A stretch of 64,000 bases of DNA from Micavibrio_C sp965231165 (GTDB lineage Bacteria > Pseudomonadota > Alphaproteobacteria > Micavibrionales > Micavibrionaceae), in the NCBI GenBank assembly GCA_965231165.1, contig OZ246421.1, forward strand, positions 2,232,001 through 2,296,000. The letters run 5' to 3'. The notes under the pieces are model-generated. The model saw only the letters and a program-made list of their open reading frames with translations. It made no database searches and was not told where the DNA came from. This document shows, piece by piece, positions 34,311 through 43,121 of the stretch (positions are counted from its first letter, which is position 1; every line of letters begins with the position of its first letter). Position numbers and translations under genes: made by a program.

Positions 34311-35645
34311 TTAGCTGCGTTGCATTTGCTGTAATTTGGCAAAGTAGCCGTCAATTCCCTTAATCAGGGAGCGGGCCATCGTGCGCCTGTATTCAGGTTT
34401 GTTCAGCTGCTCGGCTTCGCGGGGGTTGGACATAAATCCCATCTCGATCAGCACAGACGGAATATCCGGCGCTTTCAGGACGGCGAATCCGGCATAACGG
34501 TGCGGGTTGTCCAGCATCTGGATGCTGCCGTCTTCCATATGGCCCACCAGTTTGTTGGCGAAGAATTTCGACTGGTTCATGGTATCGCGCATGGTCAGGT
34601 CGACCAGAATAGTCGCGACCTGTTCGTCACTGGTGTTGAGGTCCATCCCGGCGATCAGGTCGGCGCGGTTCTCGCGGTCGGCCAGCAGCGCGGTTTGTTC
34701 GTCCGATGCCTTTTCCGAGAGGGTGTAGATGGAGGCGCCGCGCACATTTGATTTGCCAATCGAATCCGCATGCAGCGAGATAAACAGATCAGCCTGGTTC
34801 GCACGTGCAAATTCAACGCGTTTATAAAGTTTCAGATAGGCATCCTTGCTGCGTGTCAGCAGCACTTTATAGCGGCCGGTCTTTTCCAGTTCTTCTTTCA
34901 GCGTACGGGCCATGTTCAGCGTAATCTGCTTTTCATAGACGCCGTTTGCGCCGAGCGCGCCGGGATCGACGCCGCCATGCCCGGCATCAATCACGATGAC
35001 GGGCTTTTTGCCAGCAGCGGGAGCCTTTAAAGGGGCGTCGTGGGCGGGTTTACGCTCCGGCACGGGCAGGACAGATTCTGTGTGGGCCACAGTCACAGGT
35101 TCTGCTTTGTGTGTGACGGGTGTATTGACAGGTGTTGGGGCGGCGGCCATGGCGGGGTTTGCGTTACCCGGTACTTGCAGCTTGCCAAAAATCTGGTTGC
35201 GAGCGGCGGCAAATCCGTTTTCATCGGTGCGGTTGAAGTCAATCACCAGACGATCAGGTTTATTGGCGGCGCGGTCGCGGGGCAGGATGAAGGCCGAGGA
35301 GATAGCGACCGGATGCTGGAAATCAATTACGATGCGCGAGGTGCCGGGTTGCAGGGCGCCTTGACGGATCGATGTGATGGAAGCGCCTTGCGGACGGCCG
35401 ATATTGGCGGCATGCCATTCGAAGCTCGGCATGTCGATGGCCATGCGCCACGGGTTGTCCATGACAAAGGCGCGGAAGGGCTGGACTTCGCTCAGTTCCA
35501 GCACCATGCGGATCTTGCCGGGGTGACTGCCGAAACGGATATCATTGACGGCGAAAGAGCGGCTTTGCGCGTGGCTGGTGCTTGCTCCGGGAATAGCCAG
35601 AAGCAAAACTGCCAAAACAGGTATTATTCTGAAAAATAAGCGCAA
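34311..35645 (-). CDS. amiC: N-acetylmuramoyl-L-alanine amidase, AMIN + Amidase_3
   Basis: This periplasmic zinc amidase cleaves the peptide stem from peptidoglycan during daughter-cell separation. A signal peptide (to SHAQ, residue 27) precedes an AMIN domain (about residues 30-140). A Pro/Ala-rich linker and the Amidase_3 domain follow. Zinc ligands are the His of DAGHGG, the Glu after GVYEK, and the His of SLHAD; the catalytic Glu is in IEMGFMSN. The start is a TTG at 35645: an in-frame stop lies nine codons upstream and the next ATG is beyond the signal peptide. The choice among AmiA/B/C names rests on the AMIN domain. Confidence 0.93.
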   Translation of the reverse strand: MRLFFRIIPVLAVLLLAIPGASTSHAQSRSFAVNDIRFGSHPGKIRMVLELSEVQPFRAFVMDNPWRMAIDMPSFEWHAANIGRPQGASITSIRQGALQPGTSRIVIDFQHPVAISSAFILPRDRAANKPDRLVIDFNRTDENGFAAARNQIFGKLQVPGNANPAMAAAPTPVNTPVTHKAEPVTVAHTESVLPVPERKPAHDAPLKAPAAGKKPVIVIDAGHGGVDPGALGANGVYEKQITLNMARTLKEELEKTGRYKVLLTRSKDAYLKLYKRVEFARANQADLFISLHADSIGKSNVRGASIYTLSEKASDEQTALLADRENRADLIAGMDLNTSDEQVATILVDLTMRDTMNQSKFFANKLVGHMEDGSIQMLDNPHRYAGFAVLKAPDIPSVLIEMGFMSNPREAEQLNKPEYRRTMARSLIKGIDGYFAKLQQMQRS

Positions 35646-36110
35646 AACGCTGCCTGTACTCTCTTTATATTAAGGGAACCCTTTATTCATTAAAGAAGAT
35701 CGCTGGGGCTGTGGCAAGGGGAAAGTCGGAAAAAGTGCTGATTTCTGCGGTGCAGAAGGTTTAGTCAGCGGTGTGCAAAGGGATATCTTTTTGATTGTGA
35801 AAAGCGGGCGATATCTATATTGTCTCTTTCAGCGACCCGTTGTGGCTTTAGCATGTATGTGATTCTCAAGAAAAGTTTCGCTAGCAGCAACGGTGACGAG
35901 GTACCTGTTTCGGCTTTGACAACAGGACCGGGAGTGGTTGGTTTAAACCGCAGTTATATACCGTTGCGATGAACTTCTCCCCCTGACTAACAGATTCCAA
36001 AGCCGGTATCAGGCCTTTATTTTTTAAAGCGCGCGCTTTGCGCTGCTATTTCCGTGTGTCGCTGACGGGATTGATGGCTGCATTGCGCCTACCTGTCAGG
36101 AGACAAGACC
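35646..36110 (+). other. 465-bp interval, likely long rne leader
   Basis: No gene is supported here between divergent amiC and rne. Near rne there are pairing-prone stretches such as AAAGCGCGCGCTTTGCGC (about 36027-36044), and AGGAG lies 8 nt before the rne ATG. Near amiC, TAAGGG-AAC-CCTTTA (35671-35685) is a near-perfect palindrome. RNase E commonly autoregulates through its long 5' leader in enterobacteria; a similar role is inferred here from length only. Confidence 0.4.
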
Positions 36111-39095
36111 ATGACAAAACGTATGCTTATCGACGCTACACACGAAGAAGAAACCCGTGTAGCCGTCGTCGATGGTAACCGCCTTAACGATTTCGATTAT
36201 GAAAGCAAAGTCCGCCGCCAGCTTAAAGGCAGCATTTATCTCGCCAAAGTGACCCGGGTTGAACCCTCGTTGCAGGCGGCTTTCGTGAATTTCGGCGGTA
36301 ACCGCCACGGCTTCCTGCCGTTCTCTGAAATCCACCCCGATTACTTCCGTATCCCCATTTCCGACCGTGAGGCCCTGCTGGCTGAGCAACGCGAGGAAAT
36401 GGATGCGCGCCGCCGTGCTGAGGAAGAAGAAGACCGCGAAGAAGGTTTTGACGCTCCCGAAGCCGAAGAGCCTGAAGAAGAAGCGGTAGAAGAAGTCGGC
36501 GGCGAAGGCCGCGTCGTCACGGAAGAAGAGGATACAGGTGAAGATAACCTGGATGCTTCTGCCGATGATGAAGAAGAGCCTCTGCTGCCGGTGCCGGAAG
36601 CCGTAGAAGATGCGGAAATCGAAGCTGTAGAAGAAGAAACAGCGGAAGATGAATTTGATGACGCCGAAGATGATGAAGAAGACGGCGATGAAGATGAGGC
36701 TGATGATCAGCCTGATGCGTCTTTCTCTGATGACGAAGGTCACGATGAAGATGAAGCCGAAGATGAAGCCGAGGAAGGTGATGCCGTTGGCAACGTTATT
36801 CCGGGCGAAGAAGATGCGATTGATGACAATATCGGCAATCTGAAATCCGGCGAAGACGCGAATGTTATTCCCGGTGAAGGTGGCCGTCCTGCCGGTGGCC
36901 GTGGCCGTAATAACCGCAGTGGTGGCCGCAATGGCCGTGATGGCGGCGGGCGTGATCGTTTCCGTGGCCGTAATGGCCGTGGTGGCGGTCGTAACGGTCA
37001 GGGTGGTCGCCGTATGGCTGCCAATTCCCGCCGTGTGGAAATGGTCGGCGGCGATATTGAAGGGGAACATCCGGTACGTCCGTCCCTGCGTCGTAACTAC
37101 AAGATTCAAGAGGTCGTCAAGCGCGGCCAGATCATGCTGATTCAGGTCAGCAAGGAAGAACGCGGCAATAAAGGTGCGGCTGTGACGACATATCTGTCAC
37201 TGCCAGGCCGTTACTGCGTCCTGATGCCGAACTCCCCGCGTGGCGGCGGCGTCAGCCGTAAAATTGCGAGCTTTGAAGAGCGTAAACGCATGCGCGAACT
37301 GCTCTCCGATCTTGAGATTCCGGACGGCATGTCCGTGATCATGCGCACTGCCGGTGTGCAACGGAATAAAGTCGAGATCAAACGCGATCTTGATTACCTG
37401 CTGAAACTTTGGGATGGCGTACGTGACCTGACATTGCAGTCAACGGCACCCGCACAAATCCATGAAGAAGGCACATTGATCCGCCGCACCATCCGCGACA
37501 TCTATTCCCGCGATATCGAGGAAATTGTCGTCGCCGGTGAAGAGGGCTTCAAAATGGCGCGTGATTTCATGCGCATTCTGATGCCATCGCATATCAAACG
37601 CGTGAAGCAATATAAAGACTCTATCCCGCTGTTCCACCGCTATCAGGTCGAAAGCCAGATCGCGGCGATGGGCGAGCCGAATGTGACGCTGAAATCCGGC
37701 GGTTACCTCGTGATCAACCCGACCGAAGCGCTTGTTTCCGTCGATGTGAACTCGGGTAAATCGACGAAAGAGCGCCACATTGAAGAGACCGCGCTCAAAA
37801 CCAACCTCGAAGCCGCTGATGAAGTGGCCCGCCAGTTGCGCTTGCGTGACCTTGGTGGCCTTGTCGTCATCGACTTTATCGATATGGAGGACCGCCGCAA
37901 CAATGCGAAGGTCGAACGCCGCCTGAAAGAAGCACTGTCGAATGACCGTGCCCGTATTCAGGTAGGCCGTATTTCCATGTTCGGTCTGATGGAGCTTTCC
38001 CGCCAGCGTCTGAACCCGTCTCTGACGGAAGCGCAATTCCAGAAATGCGCGCATTGCGAAGGTATCGGCTATGTCCGCACTGTGGACTCGGCGGCTATTA
38101 CGGCGCTGCGCGCACTGGAAGAGGAGGGCATCCGTGGCCGTTCTGTCGAGGTGATTTTAAGCCTCTCCAACGAAGTCGCGATTTATATCCTCAACAACAA
38201 GCGCGACATGCTGGATGATATTGAGCGCCGTTACGGCTTCCGTATTTCGATCCGCACCGATGAAGCATTGGCACCAGACAATCACAAGATTGAAGGTGTG
38301 CGCGGTACGCCAGTATTGGCTGGCCCGGTTGAAGGTATATCTGCCGAGGGTATTGCGGCTGATGATTTTGCCGATGATGATATCGTTGAAGACGATAGCG
38401 GTTCTGAGGACGGCGACAGCGAATCCTCTGAATCAAGAACACGTGCGCCCCGCGCCCCGCGTGAGGCCCGTGATGATGATGCTAACGGTGAACGTGGCCG
38501 TCGTCGTGGCCGTCGTGGCGGGCGCAACCGCCGTGGTGGTGGACGTGATCGTGAAGATCACGCCCCGCGCCCGGAAGGTGAAGAGCAGCCTGCCGTGGCC
38601 GCTGAAGGCGGTTTTGGTGAAAACTTTGACGATACGGGTTCCCGCGAACAACCGCGCCCGCCTCGCGAGCCTCGTGAACCCAGGGCGCCGCGCGCCGAAG
38701 GTGAACGTGGTGAGGGACGTGGTGAAGGACGGGGTCGCAGCCGTGGTGGTCGTGGCCGTTATGGTCGTGGTCGCGGCGGCGAAGGCCGCGGTGATCGCCC
38801 GCCGCGTGAAGGCGAGGACATGCGTCCGCCGCGTGAAGGCGGTGAAGCGCAGCCATCACAGGAGCATCATTCTGAAAGGGCGCCCCGTGAGGAACGTCAG
38901 GAACGCGCCCCGGCTGCCGATACTGCTCCGCGTGAAGCCGCTTCTGAATCCGCTGTAAAGGTCGTGCGTCATACGGCGCGCGCCAGCAATCAGGATGCGC
39001 CGCAGACACCGCCCGTACCGAAGGATTATGAGGTCGTCAACGCACCGCCATCTGAAAAGAAAAAAGGCTGGTGGAACAAGCTGGTTGAAAGCTGA
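36111..39095 (+). CDS. rne: Ribonuclease E
   Basis: RNase E is the endoribonuclease that starts mRNA decay and processes rRNA and tRNA. It is 994 residues long. The S1 domain (from about residue 35) is split by an insert at about residues 92-320 that is very Glu/Asp-rich and then Arg/Gly-rich. S1 resumes with KIQEVVKRGQIMLIQV. The catalytic Asp residues lie in VSVDVNSGK (about 546) and VVIDFIDM (about 588), and the zinc link is CAHC (about 646-649). The C-terminal 250 residues are an RGG-rich and acidic degradosome scaffold region. An inserted acidic segment is known in alphaproteobacterial RNase E. An intrinsic terminator follows. Confidence 0.97.
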   Translation: MTKRMLIDATHEEETRVAVVDGNRLNDFDYESKVRRQLKGSIYLAKVTRVEPSLQAAFVNFGGNRHGFLPFSEIHPDYFRIPISDREALLAEQREEMDARRRAEEEEDREEGFDAPEAEEPEEEAVEEVGGEGRVVTEEEDTGEDNLDASADDEEEPLLPVPEAVEDAEIEAVEEETAEDEFDDAEDDEEDGDEDEADDQPDASFSDDEGHDEDEAEDEAEEGDAVGNVIPGEEDAIDDNIGNLKSGEDANVIPGEGGRPAGGRGRNNRSGGRNGRDGGGRDRFRGRNGRGGGRNGQGGRRMAANSRRVEMVGGDIEGEHPVRPSLRRNYKIQEVVKRGQIMLIQVSKEERGNKGAAVTTYLSLPGRYCVLMPNSPRGGGVSRKIASFEERKRMRELLSDLEIPDGMSVIMRTAGVQRNKVEIKRDLDYLLKLWDGVRDLTLQSTAPAQIHEEGTLIRRTIRDIYSRDIEEIVVAGEEGFKMARDFMRILMPSHIKRVKQYKDSIPLFHRYQVESQIAAMGEPNVTLKSGGYLVINPTEALVSVDVNSGKSTKERHIEETALKTNLEAADEVARQLRLRDLGGLVVIDFIDMEDRRNNAKVERRLKEALSNDRARIQVGRISMFGLMELSRQRLNPSLTEAQFQKCAHCEGIGYVRTVDSAAITALRALEEEGIRGRSVEVILSLSNEVAIYILNNKRDMLDDIERRYGFRISIRTDEALAPDNHKIEGVRGTPVLAGPVEGISAEGIAADDFADDDIVEDDSGSEDGDSESSESRTRAPRAPREARDDDANGERGRRRGRRGGRNRRGGGRDREDHAPRPEGEEQPAVAAEGGFGENFDDTGSREQPRPPREPREPRAPRAEGERGEGRGEGRGRSRGGRGRYGRGRGGEGRGDRPPREGEDMRPPREGGEAQPSQEHHSERAPREERQERAPAADTAPREAASESAVKVVRHTARASNQDAPQTPPVPKDYEVVNAPPSEKKKGWWNKLVES

Positions 39096-39112
39096 TTTCA
39101 GGTTATTTTTAA

Positions 39113-39150
39113 AAACGCCCCTTGTTTGAAAAAGCAGGGGGCGTTTTTTT
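39113..39150 (+). terminator. rne intrinsic terminator
   Basis: ACGCCCCTTG pairs with CAGGGGGCGT (one G-U pair) and is followed by seven T residues, 17 bp after the rne stop. Confidence 0.9.
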
Positions 39151-39221
39151 AGGATTCGATGATAGATCAAATTGTATTCATTATTTACGCGGCCTTTACC
39201 TGATTTTGCGTAAGATAGAAT

Positions 39222-39346
39222 GATATCGTTCATCTCCGAGTTGCCGGGTTGTTAGCCCCGCAAATTGTCCTTGGCCCGCGCAGCATTGACGGGATGAATG
39301 GATTGTCCCCCTTAGCCACCAGTGTAAAAGCTGGTGGCTAATTTTT
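39222..39346 (+). ncRNA. Candidate structured noncoding RNA
   Basis: Between the rne terminator and the next gene lie about 275 bp without an ORF but with ordered pairing. TTCATC near 39229 can pair with GATGAA near 39294. Inside, TTGCCGGG and CCCCGCAA form a hairpin. At the end, TTAGCCACCAG (39312-39322) and CTGGTGGCTAA (39331-39341) make an 11-bp stem followed by TTTTT, a clear intrinsic terminator. A terminator with no ORF before it suggests a small RNA or a leader attenuator for the downstream gene. I recognise no known RNA family. Confidence 0.4.
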
Positions 39347-39350
39347 GTTT

Positions 39351-39375
39351 AAAGCGGACGCTTGTCGTCTGCTTT
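39351..39375 (+). terminator. Second hairpin in tandem
   Basis: AAAGCGGACG and CGTCTGCTTT form a 10-bp stem with one G-U pair and a 5-nt loop, only 5 bp after the T-run of the previous hairpin. It may be a back-up terminator or part of the leader of the gene at 39427. Confidence 0.45.
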
Positions 39376-39426
39376 CATTTGGCCTTATTTTGTGCGTAAA
39401 TGTGAATGGTAACAAAGGAGATTTTC

Positions 39427-40035
39427 ATGCTGCGCGCCGCTTTTCTTTCCCTTCTGGTTATGACTTTTAGCGCTCCGGCTTTTGCCGAGGGGCAAAACAT
39501 TATCAAATCCGATAACCCGCATATCCAGAAAGCGCAGGACAAGGCGGTCGATATCGCCAAGACGTTTACGCCCGCGGAACTGGAAAATCTGGGAATCATC
39601 AAGGATGGTTTCGGCATTATTAACGCCGTGCAGATGACCAATAAAAGCGTGAGCACCACCGTGAAAAAATGCGGTGAGGAACATCCCGATATGAAGGCCG
39701 GGATGGACGCGCAGTACAATGAATGGAAATCAGGTGTTATCACCGTTTTGGGTACCAAGGAAAAAGAAATGAAGGCCGCCATCAATGATGGCCGTTTCAG
39801 TAAACCCAAGGAGGTCACGGCCTTTCTTGATCTTCTCGACAAGGCTGCCCATTATGCTTACGACAAAATGGACAAGCGGCCTGTCACGACTCCTTCTGCT
39901 TGCGAATCATTGCGGGACAAGATGGATGACACTGCCAGTAAACTCGAAGAGCTGATGGCAGAACTGAAATTCCCCCGCGCCATCCCAAAGGACAAGCCTG
40001 AAGTGACCGCGCCGAAAGCGGGAGCCAACGAGTGA
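39427..40035 (+). CDS. Exported hypothetical protein
   Basis: No family is recognised. The ATG at 39427 follows AAAGGAG by 6 nt and gives a signal peptide MLRAAFLSLLVMTFSAPAFA cut before EGQ; the longer frame start is less likely. The 202-residue precursor yields a helical, Lys/Asp-rich periplasmic protein with two Cys (KKCGEE and SACESL) that could form a disulfide. Its stop overlaps the GTG start of the glycosyltransferase by 4 bp (GTGA), so the two are translationally coupled. Confidence 0.7.
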   Translation: MLRAAFLSLLVMTFSAPAFAEGQNIIKSDNPHIQKAQDKAVDIAKTFTPAELENLGIIKDGFGIINAVQMTNKSVSTTVKKCGEEHPDMKAGMDAQYNEWKSGVITVLGTKEKEMKAAINDGRFSKPKEVTAFLDLLDKAAHYAYDKMDKRPVTTPSACESLRDKMDDTASKLEELMAELKFPRAIPKDKPEVTAPKAGANE

Positions 40036-41096
40036 GAATCTTTCAGGTGATGGCGGGCGCCGCACAAGGCGGCGCTGAAACCGCCTTCGTCGATATGTGC
40101 ATTGCCCTGCATGATGCCGGAGAAGATATCGAGGTCGCGACCCGCAAGAACCCCGCCCGTGAAGCGCGTTTGAAGGCTGCCGGGATCAAGGTGCATATAT
40201 TGCCGTTCGGCGGTCTGGTGGATATTTTCACCAGCTTGCGCATGCGCAAGATCATTCGCGAATTCAAGCCTCATATCGTGCAGACATGGATGTCGCGGGC
40301 GGCGCAGCGTACACCGCGCTGGACGCCTGCCGATGGCATTCCGCGCTATCTGGTGGTGTCGCGTCTGGGCGGGTATTACAAGGCCGCGCATTTCGGGCAG
40401 ACCGATTATTATTCGACGATTACGCCGGATATCCGCCGTCACCTGGTCGCTGCCGGTATTCCCGAACAAAAAATCCGGCACATCAATAATTTTGCTGAAC
40501 TGGAGGCCGAGGGTGTACCGGTTGACCGCGCGGCGCTGAATACGCCTGCTGATGCGACTGTGCTGCTGGCGCTCGGGCGGCTGCATCAGGCCAAGGCGTT
40601 TGACGTCTTACTGGAAGCGGTTTCGATGGTGCCGGGTGCCTATCTCTGGATCGCGGGCGAAGGGCCGGACCGTGCTGCATTGGAGACGTTGTGCAGCAAA
40701 ATGGGTCTTGATGACCGTGTGCGTTTCCTCGGTTGGCGTGATGATCGCGCGGCATTATTCGCTTCTGTCGATGTGTGCGTGTTTCCTTCGCGCTATGAGC
40801 CGTTCGGCACTGTGTTCGTGCAGGCGTGGGCGCAGAAAGTGCCGTTGGTCACTACCGCTTCCGACGGCCCGCGTCAGTATGTGCAGGACGGTGAAGACGG
40901 GTTGATGGTGCCTGTCGATGATGCGGCGGCGCTGGCGGCGGCGATCCAGCGCGTGGTTGATGATCCGGCCTTACGTACGCGCATTACCGAAAAAGGATTC
41001 CAGCGCTATCAGGCGGAATTCACCAAGGAAAAGACGGTATATCAATACCTCAATTATTATCACGAGATATTAAAGCGTGAAGGGCTGATGGCCTGA
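40032..41096 (+). CDS. Glycosyltransferase family 4 protein
   Basis: This 354-residue GT-B enzyme starts at GTG 40032. The N-terminal domain has GAAQGGAETAFVDM, the glycine-rich acceptor loop. The C-terminal nucleotide-sugar domain shows LGRLHQAKAFDVLLEA and WIAGEGPDRAALE. FPSRYEPFGTVFVQAW fills the site of the E-x7-E motif, with Gln replacing the second Glu. Members add hexoses in LPS or other envelope glycans. Donor and acceptor are unknown. It overlaps the preceding exported protein gene by 4 bp. Confidence 0.9.
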   Translation: MRIFQVMAGAAQGGAETAFVDMCIALHDAGEDIEVATRKNPAREARLKAAGIKVHILPFGGLVDIFTSLRMRKIIREFKPHIVQTWMSRAAQRTPRWTPADGIPRYLVVSRLGGYYKAAHFGQTDYYSTITPDIRRHLVAAGIPEQKIRHINNFAELEAEGVPVDRAALNTPADATVLLALGRLHQAKAFDVLLEAVSMVPGAYLWIAGEGPDRAALETLCSKMGLDDRVRFLGWRDDRAALFASVDVCVFPSRYEPFGTVFVQAWAQKVPLVTTASDGPRQYVQDGEDGLMVPVDDAAALAAAIQRVVDDPALRTRITEKGFQRYQAEFTKEKTVYQYLNYYHEILKREGLMA

Positions 41097-41348
41097 ATTT
41101 TAGTATGTGCCGCACCCATTTTTATTTGCAGGCCGTTCTCATCTGTGCGAATATGGGCGTATTCAGTAAAAAAGCTTGAGAAAAATCCAAGTTACCGGAC
41201 AAACGGGTGCCGTCTTAACAGGCAATTGGGTGTGTGTTTTTCTTCTTTTTTGAATCTGTATGTGTCATAATGCAGGCATAACGAGGGCATAAGCCCCGCA
41301 ATAATGAATGCCTAAAAATCGACGAACGAAGTAATGGGGTTATAGAGA

Positions 41349-42035
41349 ATGGTGTCCGATCCCGACAAAAAAACTGACAATGCTGACGCTTCCAAACCGG
41401 AAGCGCTGTCGGCGGCTGCCGGTTTTTCGTCAGCGGCTGAAGATTCTCCCAACCCTGAAGACAGCGTCGCCGAGACCGATGAGCGTAAGTCATGGGCGCG
41501 CCAGTTTGCCGCGCATTGCGAATCCCTCTGGGAAAATATGAAAGAGCGCCTGCAGAAGAAATCCTACACGTCCTATGCGATGGGGACTTCTGCGGAAGGT
41601 ACATTTCCGTATGAAAAAACATGGTTCCGCACCAGTCTGGGACATCAGGTTTTTGATTGCGGTAACTGCATCCATATGTCGGGGACAAAAAACGACCCGG
41701 TAAGCAAAAAACAAATTGAACGTATGGTGAAGGGGGCGATCAGCCGCAAAGATCCGCCATGGGAAACCATCTATATGTTTGATTGCAAGAAGGATGAGCC
41801 TGATCTGCGCATGGCGGGTTTCGTGCAAGGCGTGATCAACGAAATGCGCGCCAAGGGTAAAATTCCGCCGACCTGCCCGATTTCCTGTTGCACGGATGCT
41901 ACGCAATATCCAAGGAGCGGCAAGGATTTCGACCGCATGCTGCGTGATTTGTTTGCGAATAAGGCGCAACCGGATAGCGCCAGTGAACAGCCCGGTTTTC
42001 ACGCGCATCAGCGTCCCGGTTTTCACGCGGTCTGA
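41349..42035 (+). CDS. Cys-rich hypothetical protein
   Basis: No known family is recognised for these 228 residues. The first 50 are Ala/Ser/Asp-rich and look disordered, with no signal peptide. The core contains clustered cysteines: FDCGNC (about 102-107), FDCKKD (about 146) and CPISCC (about 175-180), which could bind a metal or an Fe-S cluster. The C-terminus repeats PGFHA twice (residues about 214-227). It converges with ctaA and their ends overlap by 13 bp. The 252 bp upstream contain no supported gene. Confidence 0.6.
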   Translation: MVSDPDKKTDNADASKPEALSAAAGFSSAAEDSPNPEDSVAETDERKSWARQFAAHCESLWENMKERLQKKSYTSYAMGTSAEGTFPYEKTWFRTSLGHQVFDCGNCIHMSGTKNDPVSKKQIERMVKGAISRKDPPWETIYMFDCKKDEPDLRMAGFVQGVINEMRAKGKIPPTCPISCCTDATQYPRSGKDFDRMLRDLFANKAQPDSASEQPGFHAHQRPGFHAV

Positions 42036-43030
42036 TTGATTTCACCCGAATGTTTTAAAATATGCAGACGGCGCAGCAACAGCGCCAGCAGGATGATCGC
42101 GCCTGCCTGATGCAGTGCTGCGAGCGGGATCATCACTTGCGAGAGCAGGGTGGCGATGCCCAGTCCCATCTGTGCCAGAACCATAATGGTTAGTGCTGTA
42201 TCCTTTGTGCGCAGGCCAAAGGCGATCAGCCCCAGCCCGGTGATGATCGCCAGACATCTGTGCACGAACTGCACAGCGGCGGGCGCATGCAGGGCATTGA
42301 TCCATGCGGGCGCGTTAAAGGTCAGCTCCGGCGGTATCCAGTGGGCATCCATCTTGGGGAAGGTGTTGTAGATCATGCCGCCATCGAGTCCAGCGGTGAA
42401 GGCGCCCCAGATCATGGTGATGGCCAGAAAAGCCAGCATGCTCCAGCCATGCATCATCATGCCTTTTGAAACGGTTTTCACGGCGGGCTTGTTCATAAAA
42501 TCGAGCGCGATCCACCACATGAAGCTGAAGATCAGTACGGCCAGTCCCAGATGTGCGGCCAGACGGAAATGGCTGACCGACGGGCGGTCAACCAGACCGC
42601 TTTTGACCATGTACCAGCCCATGAAGCCCTGCGCGCCGCCCAGTGCCAGCAGACCGATGAATTTCCAGCCGTAACCGGCGGGGATTTTTTTCCTGATGGC
42701 AAACCACAATAACGGCAGCGCAAAGACGATGCCGATCAGGCGGCCCAGCAATCTGTGCGACCATTCCCAGACATAGATCTTTTTGAAATCCTCGATATTC
42801 ATCCAGAAATGCTTGCTGGCATATTCGGGACTGGCTTTGTAGAGATCGAATTCCTTCTGCCAGTCTGCCGCGTTTAAAGGGGGCAGGGTGCCCGCCACCG
42901 GTTTCCATTCGGTGATGGAAAGGCCGGATTCCGTCAGGCGGGTGACCGCCCCCACGACCGCCATGGCTAACACCATGAAACAGCATAGTAAAAGCCAATT
43001 TCTGAGGGCGGTATGGTTGCTCTGTGACAT
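42023..43030 (-). CDS. ctaA: Heme A synthase, COX15/CtaA family
   Basis: This 335-residue inner-membrane enzyme converts heme O to heme A for cytochrome aa3 oxidases. About eight hydrophobic helices are seen. The signature TRLTESGLSITEWKPVAGTLPP is near residues 27-48 (cited in part). Haem-ligand His residues lie in YVWEWSHRLLGR, HFRLAAHLG, and AVQFVHRCLA further on. Length and layout match the alphaproteobacterial type. It is divergent from the hypothetical gene at 43122. Its presence implies an aa3-type terminal oxidase elsewhere in the genome. Confidence 0.95.
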   Translation of the reverse strand: MSQSNHTALRNWLLLCCFMVLAMAVVGAVTRLTESGLSITEWKPVAGTLPPLNAADWQKEFDLYKASPEYASKHFWMNIEDFKKIYVWEWSHRLLGRLIGIVFALPLLWFAIRKKIPAGYGWKFIGLLALGGAQGFMGWYMVKSGLVDRPSVSHFRLAAHLGLAVLIFSFMWWIALDFMNKPAVKTVSKGMMMHGWSMLAFLAITMIWGAFTAGLDGGMIYNTFPKMDAHWIPPELTFNAPAWINALHAPAAVQFVHRCLAIITGLGLIAFGLRTKDTALTIMVLAQMGLGIATLLSQVMIPLAALHQAGAIILLALLLRRLHILKHSGEINQTA

Positions 43031-43121
43031 GTTCTGGACATCCGGTTGAAGATTGGGCTAGTCATATAGTATCGAAAACAGGGCTTCAAGAGCTTCAAAG
43101 GCCGGGACAGGGGAGATGATC

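Noticed and set aside
36096..37109. 337-codon open frame antisense to rne
   Set aside because: Its composition (Phe/Ile/Thr runs) is simply the reverse reading of the Glu- and Gly/Arg-rich insert of RNase E.
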